From: Amia ocellicauda
Taxonomy: Eukaryota; Chordata; Actinopteri; Amiiformes; Amiidae
Length of the DNA stretch: 64,000 bases
Direction of reading: 5' to 3'
Assembly (NCBI RefSeq): GCF_036373705.1
Contig: NC_089869.1
Span: forward strand, 13,651,676 to 13,715,675
Position numbers and translations under genes: made by a program
Shown here: positions 11,291 through 21,323 of the stretch, one piece after another
How the letters are laid out: the number at the start of each line of letters is the position of its first letter
How positions within the stretch are numbered: position 1 is the stretch's first letter
The notes under the pieces: model-generated
Seen by the model: only the letters and a program-made list of their open reading frames with translations
Told to the model about the DNA's origin: nothing
Databases searched by the model: none

Positions 11291-12644
11291 TTGTCATAGT
11301 CTTCTCTCTTTATTATGTTTTGTTTAAAAAACTTCAATTACAAAGGTTGATACTGACAAAATATATGTAGTTATTGCTTTATAACCTTTTCAAAACATTC
11401 AATATTCCATGTTAGTCATTTGAGAAGGTTTCATTTGAGAATCTCCCCCTATGTATGCTGTCTTCAACTGAACCGGTCCTTACGTCAATACACTGAAAAG
11501 GAGAAACATCTGTGAGAGCTGCCTAAAATCAACACTTAACTCTCTCTATAGCGCTAGGGTGTTACCATACCTTACAGATGTATTATCAAATTCAAATACA
11601 TATGCAATGCACCTTTGTACACATGATAAACTGAATTGAGAAGTGTATTAAAAGGCAAACAATGTTGGTATCCCCAACATGAATAATTAAAAAGATAACT
11701 CAACAAGAAAGGTCAGAAATTGGATGTTAAACGTTTGCTGCCATTGGGTGCAGATAAGATTATGGATTATGGATATTTTTTATTTCTAGTTGCAGGTATA
11801 AAGTATGATTTGTTTCACATTACTTGATTGTATATAGTAACTATTACAGATTGTAGTGCTAATAAATGACAAATGCAACTTCTTATTGTACATATACAAA
11901 GCTCTGTTTCATGACGACAAAAACTGAACTTTTTCTGTAGAATTCTGTAGACTTATTTTAATATCAGAGGTTGCTCTCAAAATATCAGATGTCTGAACCT
12001 GTTCTGAAATTGATTTTTTAAACAAACAAATAATCGTGTGGAATATTTACTGGGACAGTCTTTTAGCATGTGAGAGAAACTGACAAGTTATATCCTGCTT
12101 CATGTAGTGTTTCAACAGTCACAGACATTTACATGAAGTAACTGATACTGTTAAACTCCAGATAAGAGTTCCTGTTAAATGTTTTACTTTTTAAAATAAA
12201 AAGATGAAGATAAAACCCTTCAGTTATGGAAAAATGCTGAAATACATTTTATCCATGAAATATATATAAATATTTCAGAAATATGTAAATATATATATAT
12301 GTGTGTGTGTGTGTGTGATAATAATTATAATGATGATGATGACAGGAAACTAAATAATAATAATAAGAAAAACACTTCTAAGGTTATATTCCTTAATACT
12401 AAAATGTTGCTGTCTTCTGAACGTTGCACTACATTCTCCCTACAGAGTTAAAGCACATTTCAATTACTTTAATGACCACATCTTGCACTTGCTGCTTTTT
12501 GATCTATATTTCCAGACAGACATATTTAAAATTTAAAACAAAAAAACATTTTTCTATGAGATAAAGTGGTTTTACTTACACTGCCCATGAACCTATGAAT
12601 GATATAGATGAAAACAAGATAGGAATGATAATCCAGAAAACCAT
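4899..12644 (-). CDS. TMEM150-like protein (FRAG1/DRAM/Sfk1 family), 7 exons, 251 residues
   Basis: Exons in transcript order are 12644-12580, 7333-7286, 7045-6968, 6640-6573, 6357-6227, 5624-5447 and 5086-4899. They join in frame for 252 codons including TGA. The start MVFWIIIPILFSS begins the first membrane segment. HVCPLNNW then matches the HVCPVENW region of TMEM150A, followed by an extracellular cysteine loop (NSC, CC, STCG). A membrane core with the family's small GN motif (AGNCN) comes next, and a last segment has the family EW and EF pairs (IFEWILG, YITEF). The length fits the family (about 230-270). Members are multipass proteins of the plasma membrane or endolysosomes, linked to autophagy or phosphoinositide control. 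Which paralogue this is remains unclear, so no symbol is given. The weakest joints are the exon 6 donor (T|GTATCC) and the exon 7 acceptor (AACCAG). Confidence is high for the family and good for the exon chain. Confidence 0.85.
9451..9493. repeat. (ATT)n microsatellite, about 14 units
   Basis: Uninterrupted ATT triplets seen directly. It lies in intron 1 of the TMEM150-like gene. Confidence 0.95.
9989..10023. repeat. (TA)n run at the left edge of the Tc1/mariner element
   Basis: About 17 TA units immediately before the element. Tc1/mariner elements insert at TA, so a TA run is a natural target. Confidence 0.9.
10024..11231 (+). mobile_element. Tc1/mariner transposon, DD36E type (Incomer-like), frameshifted
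   Basis: About 1.2 kb bounded by near-perfect inverted ends. The left end reads CACTCACCTAAAGGATTATT from 10024; the complement of the right end is the same, ending at 11231. It sits between TA runs. One transposase reading is split between two frames: 10172-10741 has the paired helix-turn-helix DNA-binding part, and 10690-11199 has the catalytic part. Acidic residues are D in WSDES (10634), D in QQDNAPCH (10894) and E in NPIEHLW (11005). The last two are separated by 36 residues, the spacing of the DD36E/Incomer group rather than DD34E. The frame break lies near 10664, where a few conserved residues after LLRHS are missing. Otherwise the copy looks young, with intact ends and a single frame lesion. 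Confidence 0.92.
10172..11199 (+). pseudogene. Broken Tc1/mariner transposase
   Basis: The start MGKKGDLSNIERGM leads into a helix-turn-helix region (LSISQSAQLLGFSRTTISRV) and a second DNA-binding region. The catalytic domain contains QQDNAPCH and PPQSPDLNPIEHLWD, and the frame ends LKAKGGQTQY with TAG. The reading frame changes at about 10664, so the copy cannot make a complete enzyme as it stands. The total would be about 340-350 residues, the normal size. Both the inverted ends and most of the coding region are intact, so it could still be moved by a related active copy. Confidence 0.9.
11233..11282. repeat. (TA)n run at the right edge of the Tc1/mariner element
   Basis: About 25 TA units directly after the right inverted end. 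The first bases after the end are AA rather than TA, so the right target copy has changed by a base or the boundary is one base off. Confidence 0.9.
12300..12317. repeat. (GT)n microsatellite
   Basis: Nine GT units seen directly, followed by an ATAATA-rich patch. Confidence 0.9.
12580..12644 (-). CDS. TMEM150-like exon 1 (start codon and first membrane segment)
   Basis: ATG is at 12644-12642. The 21 complete codons encode a hydrophobic helix ending SWAV, matching the IWTV end of TMEM150A's first helix. The donor GTAAGT follows directly. The split valine codon (GT plus G) is completed by exon 2 at 7333, giving AVYGLALANKH. Intron 1 is about 5.2 kb and contains the Tc1/mariner element. Confidence 0.85.
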
Positions 12645-13884
12645 TTCTTGTTTGCGAGGATGTACAGCCAATGTTCAGATGATGAAGACTGTTAGAGCTC
12701 TTGTAAGTCAAATGAAATATGTATGGCTAAGATGTCACAATATTGATATCGTATGCAAGCATTCCTTGGTGTCACACCTTTACAATTTTTTCCTTCCCGT
12801 GAGTAAATTGTTTTTTTTCTGTGGCATTTCTCAGCTGCCATGCTCCTCTGCCCAGTACAGTAACATTCCTGCTATATCCACAGCAGGGTGAACCTAAAAG
12901 CTCAACAGACCAGTTTGGCCACACCCTCCCTGCAGCCACATATCCTTCAGCGCCTTTACTGGAAAACACACTGCACTGATTAAAACGACTTTCTAAAGCA
13001 GTGCCAATTAATCACTGAATCAATGTCATGTCTTAATCTTAATATCTCATCTCTCCCCTCTTGTTCCCCCAACAGTGAAACCATACAGTAAAGTTGTCTG
13101 AGAAAGTCCTGAAATGCTAAGGTCTTTAGAAAATAACTGAAAATAGTCACCCTGACATAGAAAATCAACAGTTTCTTTCTCTTATCAGTTTTATCATTCT
13201 TAAATTGCTTTTCTGTCTGAACTGCCTCTGATAGAAGCAATTTATATCAAAGATGGTCCCCATATTTCACACATTTTAGACCTCTCAACTAGAAGAACAT
13301 GTTTAAGCCAAATGCTCCCCATTACACTAAATTCGAGAATATATCTGGAGAAAATCACACATTATGGTCCATTATTTCACTTTTTGTTGTTGCTGTTGTT
13401 TTAAATAGATGTCTTCAATAAGCAAACTAATACAGCAGATCAGCTGCACCTCATTGCTCCATCAGAGGAAAATATCTGAGTGGTTTTTTTTCTGCTTTAA
13501 AAGGTAGCCTCACCCAGTAAGACGTAAGGTGAAATGGTGGTATTTGGCATTTCAAACTCTTTGTTGAGCCATAGGAAAGTATTTTTACTGTTGCCCACGG
13601 GTATGGAAGTCATTAGACAAATGATACTGAACTTATAACCCACGATGGTGTGAAATGCTCTGATGACTTTCATGACTAGTGACATCATTAATGAAGACAT
13701 CAAATATTATGAATAGCATTTAACCTCTCAGGTACATGTTAGTTAGGGACAATGTTTTTGTGCTATTTGACATCATAGGAGTGCCTAGTGACCTTTATCA
13801 CAGTCTACAGGTAAAACCTTTTTACATAAACACAAAGTTGGATGTACAAATTCGTAAATAAATTAAGATATATTAAATGTATTA

Positions 13885-13925
13885 CTTCTATTTATGTATT
13901 TATTTATTGGCAGGCGCCCTTATCA
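13885..13925 (-). repeat. Remnant of a fish SINE or L2 LINE 3' end (antisense)
   Basis: On the minus strand this reads GATAAGGGCGCCTGCCAATAA followed by TAAA repeats. That resembles the common fish tail containing GGATAAGGGCGTCTGC plus an A/T-rich repeat. Only the last few dozen bases are recognisable. Confidence 0.5.
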
Positions 13926-14052
13926 CTTATTTTAACCAATGTACTGGTTGAAACTTGGAGGGCAGTCGACTTATCCACCTTTCTCTGCAGAACATAATTT
14001 GACTTCCCTGGTCCCCAGATTTATCACTCATGAAGATCTCCCCGCGCTCTGT

Positions 14053-14065
14053 CGCCCCCTGGTGG
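14053..14065 (-). promoter_or_regulatory. CTCF-like binding motif
   Basis: CGCCCCCTGGTGG fits all 13 positions of YGCCMYCTRSTGG, the complement of the standard CTCF core. It lies about 640 bases upstream of the nfu1 ATG in a locally GC-rich patch. A motif match alone does not show binding. Confidence 0.5.
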
Positions 14066-14400
14066 CACCGCTAGTGCCAACACCACTCGCCACTGGAGAC
14101 TGTCAGTACCGGGATCACCACGACACAGCATTGATTAGTGTTATGAACTTGTCAATAAACCTCTAAGGGTACATCTAAACTCTCACTGTAATTAATGTCA
14201 GTATTCCAGATTGTATCCTAAATTAGATAGAGGAGCTTCGGCTTCTCAGGGAGAAGACCGGTTTTATTTGACTTTATAATAATACGTTAAACATTGCTAC
14301 AAATTACTATGAATACTACTTTGATGTTTGAATGACTAGGTTTTTAACTGATTTGGAGATTAGCTCTTTGAATTAACATGAACGATTTCATCCGTATTTA

Positions 14401-14690
14401 ATTAATCTGCTCAAATGTCCACGCTGCGTCCTACAGACCGTGACGTCAGACGTAGACTTCCGTCCCGCGGTCCTACTCCAATGACGCGCTACTGGAGTTG
14501 TACGATGCCTGTTTAGATCACCAATTCACAATGCGAGCAAAAAAGACACCATACACTTATATATATATTTATATATGAATGAACTCTATGAACTTCAGAG
14601 TTAATAAACATATATGATATATGTATACTATTTTATTTTCAATCAGGATATGTAAGGACGCAGCTTTGGGTCCTGGGTTTCAAAACAGTC
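14401..14690 (+). promoter_or_regulatory. nfu1: nfu1 promoter region with CRE and CCAAT box
   Basis: A locally CpG-rich patch holds a perfect palindromic CRE (TGACGTCA, 14441-14448) and CCAAT (14478-14482), both about 200-250 bases before the nfu1 ATG. The ATG itself lies in ATGGCGGCG, which resembles a YY1 site as seen at the starts of many mitochondrial and housekeeping genes. This combination fits a housekeeping promoter. The start site could not be fixed, and a role in the divergent gene is possible. Confidence 0.55.
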
Positions 14691-17600
14691 ATGGCGGCGT
14701 CCAGAAGATGGAGTTTAATTGGTTTGAGACTGGGGACAGCTTTACGCGACATCAGGTTAAAGTGATTCGAAAATGAATTATGCCAATTAGTAAAAAGACA
14801 CATGTTTGATTATGGGATGTGCTATTTGTCTCATGTATTTTTTTTTATTGCGTACAAAATTCAACTTCCACGTAGAATACGTAACTAGGCTTTATATAGT
14901 GTATTTAGCATTGACAGCCTTCCTAATTGAACACAAATAGAAAAGCTTATTGGAAATACGTGACGAAAGGTGACATTTTCCTATTTGTTTTAACAGGTCA
15001 CCGTCCAAAGTTAGTCATCAGTGCTTCTCTGTATGTGCTAAACAGAGCAGCAAACCAAGGATCCTGAACGTTTCCACACTAAAGCCTTCAAGTTCAGGTA
15101 TATATACAGCTTCGCCTGGCTATTTCCAACAGGTGTGCAATTGATTTATCAACAATAGGAGATGTATACATACCTTCCATTCTTCTCACTCTACATTTAA
15201 CGCCACAATCTCAGATGTTTGATGGCAGCACTGGTCAAAACGTCATTCAATACGTTTTGAGTGCAAAAATGGATATTGTTGTCATATTTTGCAGTGCGGT
15301 TCATGTTTATTCAGACTCAGGACACACCAAATCCAAGAAGTCTGAAATTCCTCCCTGGGAAGCCAGTTCTGGGAACAGGGACTCTTGACTTCCCCAATTC
15401 AAGCTCTGCAGAATCTTCATCTTTAGCCAGGTAAGGACTGTCTTAAGAAAGTGCGTTGTGACGAAAACATGATTGTAGTTTTTTCATAGTTTTTTGTCAT
15501 CTAATCTTAAATATATAACATATAATCTGAAATATATTCCCTCATCCTCAGTCTAAGAGTTTGATGAACTTTAGAATTATACATTTGATTAATAAGTAAT
15601 TTAGCACAAGCCCATATGTAGAATCTGTCATGATGTCTAAACTAAGTGAATCAATATCATCATGAAGGTACTAATTATTCTCTATCTCTTTCTGTATATA
15701 TGTTCTCCCAGAGACCTCTTTCTAGTGGAGGGTGTTAAGAGTGTGTTCTTCGGACCTGACTTCATCACAGTGACTAAGGTACTACTGGGCACCTTCTTAT
15801 TTTCTGTTACTCATTTGTGTATCATGTGTATTGAACCCACAAGTGTGACATGCTCTGTTCACAGGCTGATGCTGAAATACCCTGGACGGATATCAAGGCT
15901 GGAGTTTCTGCAGCCATCTCGGAGTTCTTTGCTAGTGGAAATCCCATAACTACTGGAGAGCCACAAGCTGAAACCAGTAAGATATAAGTAATCTTGTCAT
16001 TCAAATTTCAATCACATTTTACACAACAAAAAAATAGATAATAATGTAAAAAATATTATTTGTCTCGACTTGTATTGAACTAGGAAGCTCGTTGAGACTA
16101 AAATCTCTTTAATCTGGAACAGACATGAGGTGGGGCAGGAAGTGGACTCCCTGGGGTAGGCCAGATATACAACCTGATCTGTGGATTGGCTATCACACCT
16201 GGGTGTTCTTGTTCCCTGTCATAGGCAATTCAGAAGAAGACGATGAGGTTGTCGCCATGATCAAAGAACTTCTGGACACTAGGATCAGGTAAAACCAAGA
16301 AATACAAAGTCTAGTATGGCTTGTAGTGCAAAACACAGTGGACTTCTTCATTGTTGTGTTTATTATAAAACTTTTGACTGCAAATTTTATCTCAGAGATT
16401 TTCCATGTAAACCACACATTTGTATTACTAAATAAACGAACAATTACTATTCTGCTAACTTTTGGTCAGCTAAGGAAGAGGTTTGTTACAGACATAGACA
16501 TGTTTTTGCATTGCTACAACAAACTGTATGAACAAACAATCCAGTTTCTGCATATATTATCCTGCTTAACTCAGTGTCAATGCAAAATAAAGTAAGAATC
16601 GGCAAACTTGTATATGCAGTTTGGACCAGAGCTTGCAGAACCTTTCCTAATACTAATTGATATGTTTATTTTTCAAGACTGATTGTGTGAAGAAAAAAAA
16701 AAAACATAAATTGCAAATACACACACACTAGGGCTGGGCGATATGACTTAAAAATAATATCTCTATTTTTAGAAGTTTGGGCCATACACGGTATATATCT
16801 CGATATTTCTTGTTTTTATTCAATCAAGCCACAAAATAAGACCAGAGACATTCAAACTACAAGTATTTCGTTAATCCTCCAATAAGCAAAACGAACAAAT
16901 ACTACATGCAGGCTGTCATGGTAAATATATGCAGAATGCAACACATTACAGGGCAAGTGTTGTGTGATTACTATTACGTGTGTTATGTTGTTATGGGATA
17001 TATATAAGTTTAAAAATAGCTGGCGTTACAATAGTTTTAATAAATCTTAAATGCAGGGTGCCTTATCCCAGAGATTTTATATAGAACAATTATCCGGTCA
17101 AGGAAGGAAGGACAGCAGCTCCCGTCTAAAAACAGTCCATATTCACCGATGTCTCAAAAATGATTTATTAGAGAAAAAGTGAACATCATAATGCTTACGC
17201 GTTTCGACTTATCTTCCTCAGAGCACAAATATACACACACACATTATGATTTATTGTCACATAACAATAACACAAGTAATGGTAATCACGCAGCACATGC
17301 GCAGTAAAGGTACAGATTCAGGCAGATTGAGCACAGCCGGGTCTATAGCGGCGCATTAACATCTGCTGGACAGACGTTTCTCCTGTGACTGTCGCGTCTC
17401 GATTCTACTTACAAGTACAGCACGCTTTTAATACAAAATAGTTTAATAATAATAATAATACAACTGTTGAACCACTTCACTATCTTAATAAAAAGAAAAT
17501 TATACTTTCTGCATGTGTTTGCATTGCTTTCCAATTAATTAAAATACAAACAAACGTTTATTAATTTTATACAAATAATATAAGTCTAAATTAGCGGGGG

Positions 17601-18570
17601 TGGGGGGTGCCTGGAGATCGAGTTCAGCCCGGCGACGAGAGCGGGCGGACCGTGTGCGCTTGCGCATTAAAGTATCTCTTGGTTGTGTGCTATTGTGTGT
17701 CACTTCACTCTCCTCCTGTCTGTCTGTGTTTCTGATGCTCATTTCTTGCCGCATCCGACACGTGTGGAAGAACCGGGAAGAACGCAAAGCGTCCTAATGA
17801 CGAAAAATACTGCCGTAAAGATTGCCATTTGCGACACCACGATATAAACGATATAGCACAATATGAAACGATAGACCATTTTCTATCGTCATACGATATA
17901 TATCGTCATATCGCACAGCCCTAACACACACACATAGATAGATATAGATATACAGGTCTACTGCAAAGGGATTTCATTTTTTGATACGTTGAAAATTTGC
18001 CACACAATGTATTTGCAAAGATTTGTCCAGGACAGTGTTTATTTTCAGGGAGCTGACCTCTCTCTAATCTCCCAGACCCACAGTGCAGGAAGATGGTGGT
18101 GATGTGATTTTTAAAGGCTTTGAGGATGGGACTGTGAAACTGAAGCTGGTGGGCTCCTGCACAGGCTGCCCCAGCTCCACGGTCACTCTGAAGAATGGCA
18201 TCCAGAACATGCTGCAGTTCTACATCCCAGAGGTGGACGAGGTAGAGCAGGTAAGAGGATTTCAGAATCGGCATGACCAAGTGTTCTGAACCAGGTATAA
18301 CTGCTTTTATATTGTATTAATGAAAAGGAATTTAACATCTTTTAACAAACATATAATTTTAATTTGCAATATAAAATAAAGCTCCATTATGACACAAGAC
18401 CATGTCTGTGTCGATGGTACATGACTGATTCTAATGCAGCAATCTGTAATCTGAACTGTAATTCTTTGCTTATTGTATTCTTATTTTCTTTCATTCAGGT
18501 TGAAGATGAGGTGGATGAAGTTAGTAAGAAAGTATTTTCAGAATTGGAAAAAAGGTTGCAGGACTCATAG
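14691..18570 (+). CDS. nfu1: NFU1 iron-sulfur cluster scaffold, mitochondrial; 8 exons, 263 residues
   Basis: Coding exons: 14691-14755, 14997-15097, 15295-15430, 15712-15778, 15865-15976, 16225-16288, 18076-18250 and 18499-18570. All junctions are GT-AG and the frame closes at 264 codons with TAG. The first about 60 residues are basic and serine-rich with few acids, as in a mitochondrial targeting peptide. The Nfu N-terminal domain follows ([18 protein letters not shown] ... [17 protein letters not shown]), then a linker with [20 protein letters not shown]. The C-terminal Nfu domain begins [18 protein letters not shown] and keeps the Fe-S ligand motif CTGCPSS (CxxC). NFU1 receives 4Fe-4S clusters in the matrix and passes them to lipoyl synthase and respiratory complexes. 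The length is close to the human protein (254). No lesion was seen. Confidence 0.96.
16729..17923. mobile_element. hAT-like non-autonomous DNA transposon, 1195 bp
   Basis: The left end is TAGGGCTGGGCGATATGAC; the complement of the right end is TAGGGCTGTGCGATATGAC, and similarity continues in a palindromic ATATCG-rich zone. Both sides are flanked by ACACACAC (16721-16728 and 17924-17931), an 8-bp duplication as made by hAT transposases, although the target is a CA repeat, which weakens the evidence. Inside I find no transposase; the open frames are short. The interior includes a CpG-rich stretch near 17600-17790 and a hammerhead-like motif at 17190-17230. Confidence 0.8.
17188..17230 (-). ncRNA. 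Hammerhead-ribozyme-like motif (probably decayed)
   Basis: On the minus strand, in order: GTGCT, CTGAGGA, a nine-base spacer, GAAA, CGCG, TA, AGCAT. This follows the hammerhead core CUGANGA ... GAAA with a short self-complementary stem III (CGCG). A stem I forms between GTGCT and AGCAT (five pairs, one G-U). Stem II is poor: the nine bases between the cores do not pair well. Such minimal hammerheads are known from Penelope-like retroelements and retrozymes. This copy may be a relic carried inside the hAT element. Confidence 0.35.
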
Positions 18571-18850
18571 ATTTGTCTTGGGATTTAAAACCCTCTGTGG
18601 TTTTAATTTCTTGCAGTTCATAATGTAATATCCTTATTCTATGACAGATTTAATAAATAGCTGGTCAGTCTTGGAATGAGTACTGTAACTTGAAATACAA
18701 TATTGTGATTTTTCTTTTTTTAATGCGTTGCACAAAGCTATTTGTTGAATCTCAGAAATGTCAGTAGGAAAACTAAACCAAGTATCTTTTGGCCTGTGGC
18801 TGTGCAGTGATGCTAAGTAAGGTGAAATAAAAAGTATGTATTATTGTGTA
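18571..18850 (+). other. nfu1: nfu1 3' UTR
   Basis: AATAAA at 18652-18657 lies 82 bases after the stop codon, so a short 3' UTR of about 100 bases is likely. A second AATAAA near 18826 would allow a longer form. Confidence 0.6.
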
Positions 18851-20439
18851 TTGAACTGTACAAAACAGTTGTGTACAACTGATATTTAAAAGGTAATATA
18901 CACACTCAGAATATCTCCCACATGTCCTTATAGTCTCTTTCTGCTGCTGAAGGATGTCATTTCTTCATGACTAGTGTTTAGTAACTAAAATACAGTATGA
19001 AATATTTGCTAGCTTTAATTTTGACTTTTTATGCTGCTGAATTTCTGAGTTTGCAAAACTTTGCTTATGCTGGAAGTTAATAGTTGCAGTGTATTTATAT
19101 TAACTTGTATTTATGACAAAGTAAAATAAATTTGATAAAAAAACATTTTTTGATTTGAGCAGGGAAACTACTAGTGTAGATGAATATTGTACAGTCCAAA
19201 ATAACAAATTAAGACATGTGATACTTTCCATTTACCATTTTTCAGATGTTTCAATGGCAGCAGTGTGGAGTAGTGGTTAGGGCTCTGGGGCAGAGGGTTG
19301 TGGGTTCAGTCCCGGCTTGGGGACATTGCTGCTGTACCCTTGAGCAAGATACTTCACCTAGATTGCTCCAGAAAAAAAAGATCAAAAAAACAATAAGAGC
19401 TGTATAAATGGGTAATTGTATGTAAAACATTATGATATATTGTAACTATGGAAAGTCGCCCTGGATATGTTTTTATGCAAGTCTCAGTGCTCTTGTTCTT
19501 GTTGCCAGATGCCCAGTAACGGTTATTCTGATGATGTTGAAATACTGAAATGCAGGTCTTGGAATATAAAACATCTTATTATTACAAAAGAATTGGGCAA
19601 ATTATTTTTTTATAATATGAAGTCGGGGTTTCACTATTTAAAATCAAATGCATTCATGGCTTTTACTGTAACCTTGATTTGCTTATATACAGGTGTAATA
19701 ATAAAAAATAAATCATTTAAACATGCCAAAGTTTTGTTTGTTTTTCAGTTTGGGCTCAGGGGGAATTACTTAATTATTGTGATAGAAACATGAGCATTAC
19801 TCTTGTGTTTATGTAATGGTTTTAACAACAACAACAACAACAGTATTAATAATAATAAATATCACTGACCATAATCTGTATATTACTCATCAAAATAATA
19901 CATATTCAATAATACATTTTCTGCATGCCAGTACTTTTTGCACAAGATATCTTATTTTAAAAATTCTAGTTCCTATGATTATTACTACTATTATTTGGCC
20001 GACACTGATATCACACACACACACGCATACAATTACAGTGAATAAAATGAAGAATATAAATAAATCAATGTGTAGAGACGAGTCTGTGACAATATGCTAA
20101 AATGTACTATATTCTTTTTAAATATGTTTCATGGAATCAAGGGCCCATTTTATATGTCAAGTCTTTTAAACGCCGGTCTTTTTGTCATGAAAGTAAAGAA
20201 TATATATTTAATAGTGGGGCTGTGTGGATGTATGAATCAGTTATTGTAGTCATAAGACAAATGTATTTTGTGCTAGATATCGCACCCACATTAGTCCAAA
20301 ACCTCCTTCATAATTTGAACAGTCTTAGTGCATCGGGTTCAGTTATATTACATAATTTCAACACTGACATTAGTTAACTACTTTTCCATTTGTGATCATT
20401 GAATGGACAAATGAACTTCTACTCGAATGAAGTATGAGA
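18851..20439. other. Intergenic region between nfu1 and ccar1
   Basis: AT-rich sequence with a SINE at about 19256-19471 and short AAC/AAT and CA repeats. Several short open frames occur, but none has protein-like features or splice context. Confidence 0.5.
19256..19471 (+). repeat. tRNA-derived SINE, about 215 bp
   Basis: The head holds RNA polymerase III box-like parts: GTGGAGTAGTGGTTAGGGC as an A box region and GGGTTCAGTCCC as a B box. A conserved central part (GTACCCTTGAGCAAGATACT) and a tail (AAGTCGCCCTGGATATG) follow; the tail resembles the 3' end of fish L2 LINEs, which lets their enzyme copy the SINE. It is in the sense direction between nfu1 and ccar1. Confidence 0.85.
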
Positions 20440-20592
20440 TCGAGTACGTCACCACACAGTATCTATCGCCTATCACACTGCAATGTGTCCCGAGTCCGCG
20501 CATGTCTGCTGGGGCAGCGGAGCATGCGCAGTAGTTAGTACTCGGACTCGTATGTGTCTCCGCCGGTGCTCCGTGACTGATCAGAGGACAGG
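20440..20592 (+). promoter_or_regulatory. ccar1: ccar1 promoter and non-coding first exon
   Basis: A CpG-rich patch with an NRF1-like site (GCATGCGCA, 20522-20530) and a half site (GCGCATGT, about 20498). A strong donor GTAAGA at 20593 follows GAGGACAGG, so the patch probably ends a non-coding exon 1. The coding exon lies 0.8 kb downstream behind the acceptor TTTTTGACAAG (ends 21323). The start site itself is not visible. Confidence 0.6.
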
Positions 20593-21323
20593 GTAAGACA
20601 GCGAACAGTCTGGATTAAGAAATAATTAAAAAAAAAAACCACAGCGTTGTGTTTCGACCATGTGTGTGTCCAGAGATGAAGCAGCATTTTGAAGGACGAG
20701 TGCATGACGGACTCGCCAGGGAAACGGAAAGCGCCCGTTGTTTTGAAGAGTACTTTAGTCTCGCCATGAACCCCAGGCCTTGGGCCTTAATTATCCTGCC
20801 CTGCATGAAAACAAAACAGCACTGCCATCATCATCGGACTGGTGTAGCGACGACACCAGGACGACTTCTCTCCAGTGGTTCGCCAGAGTACATGTACAGA
20901 TACACTGTAATACGAGAGTGCAGAACATACGTGCTTATTAATAAGCACAGTGTTTACTAGACATTTACATGTTTGTGCTTTGATTCATCTACATCTGGAA
21001 GTTTGCTGGTGCATTGTTGTTCGGACATTCAGTGTCCCTTCATTAACAACACTCCAGAGTTAGAGATCTGTGAATCCTTTTATGATTTTGATGTTATTTT
21101 TAATATCGGGTGAGTGAATTGCTCCTCATGCAGTATTTTGGCGCATACTCTTCATATATAATTTAGTACTGAGGTACTTCACCATCTGTAGCTAGTGATA
21201 CTGTTGTATGTGACATTCGTGGCCTCTTACTCCTCGCAGTGCGCATCCCCCATGGACTCCACACGTTAGACTTATTATCAGACGTCAGCTAATTATGATC
21301 TCTTCTTTTTTATTTTTGACAAG

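Larger units (their letters stand above)
7334..12579 (-). other. Intron 1 of the TMEM150-like gene
   Basis: This 5.2-kb intron holds an ATT microsatellite, the Tc1/mariner element with flanking TA runs, and a GT run near 12300. No other exon was seen. Short open frames at 8739-9241 on both strands overlap each other and have no recognisable protein features. Confidence 0.6.
12645..14400. other. Region between the divergent TMEM150-like and nfu1 genes
   Basis: This should hold the 5' UTR and promoter of the minus-strand gene, but I cannot place its start site. The distance between the two start codons is about 2 kb. A short LINE/SINE 3'-end remnant lies at about 13890, and a CTCF-like motif at 14053. 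No further exon was seen. Confidence 0.5.
16289..18075 (+). other. nfu1: nfu1 intron 6, enlarged by a transposon
   Basis: The intron starts GTAAAA and ends in TCTCCCAG. Two thirds of its 1.8 kb is the hAT-like element at 16729-17923, so the ancestral intron was about 0.6 kb. Confidence 0.8.

Noticed and set aside
19256-19340. Possible tRNA gene, because of A-box and B-box-like sequences.
   Set aside because: No clover-leaf arms or acceptor stem are visible, and the body and tail fit a SINE.
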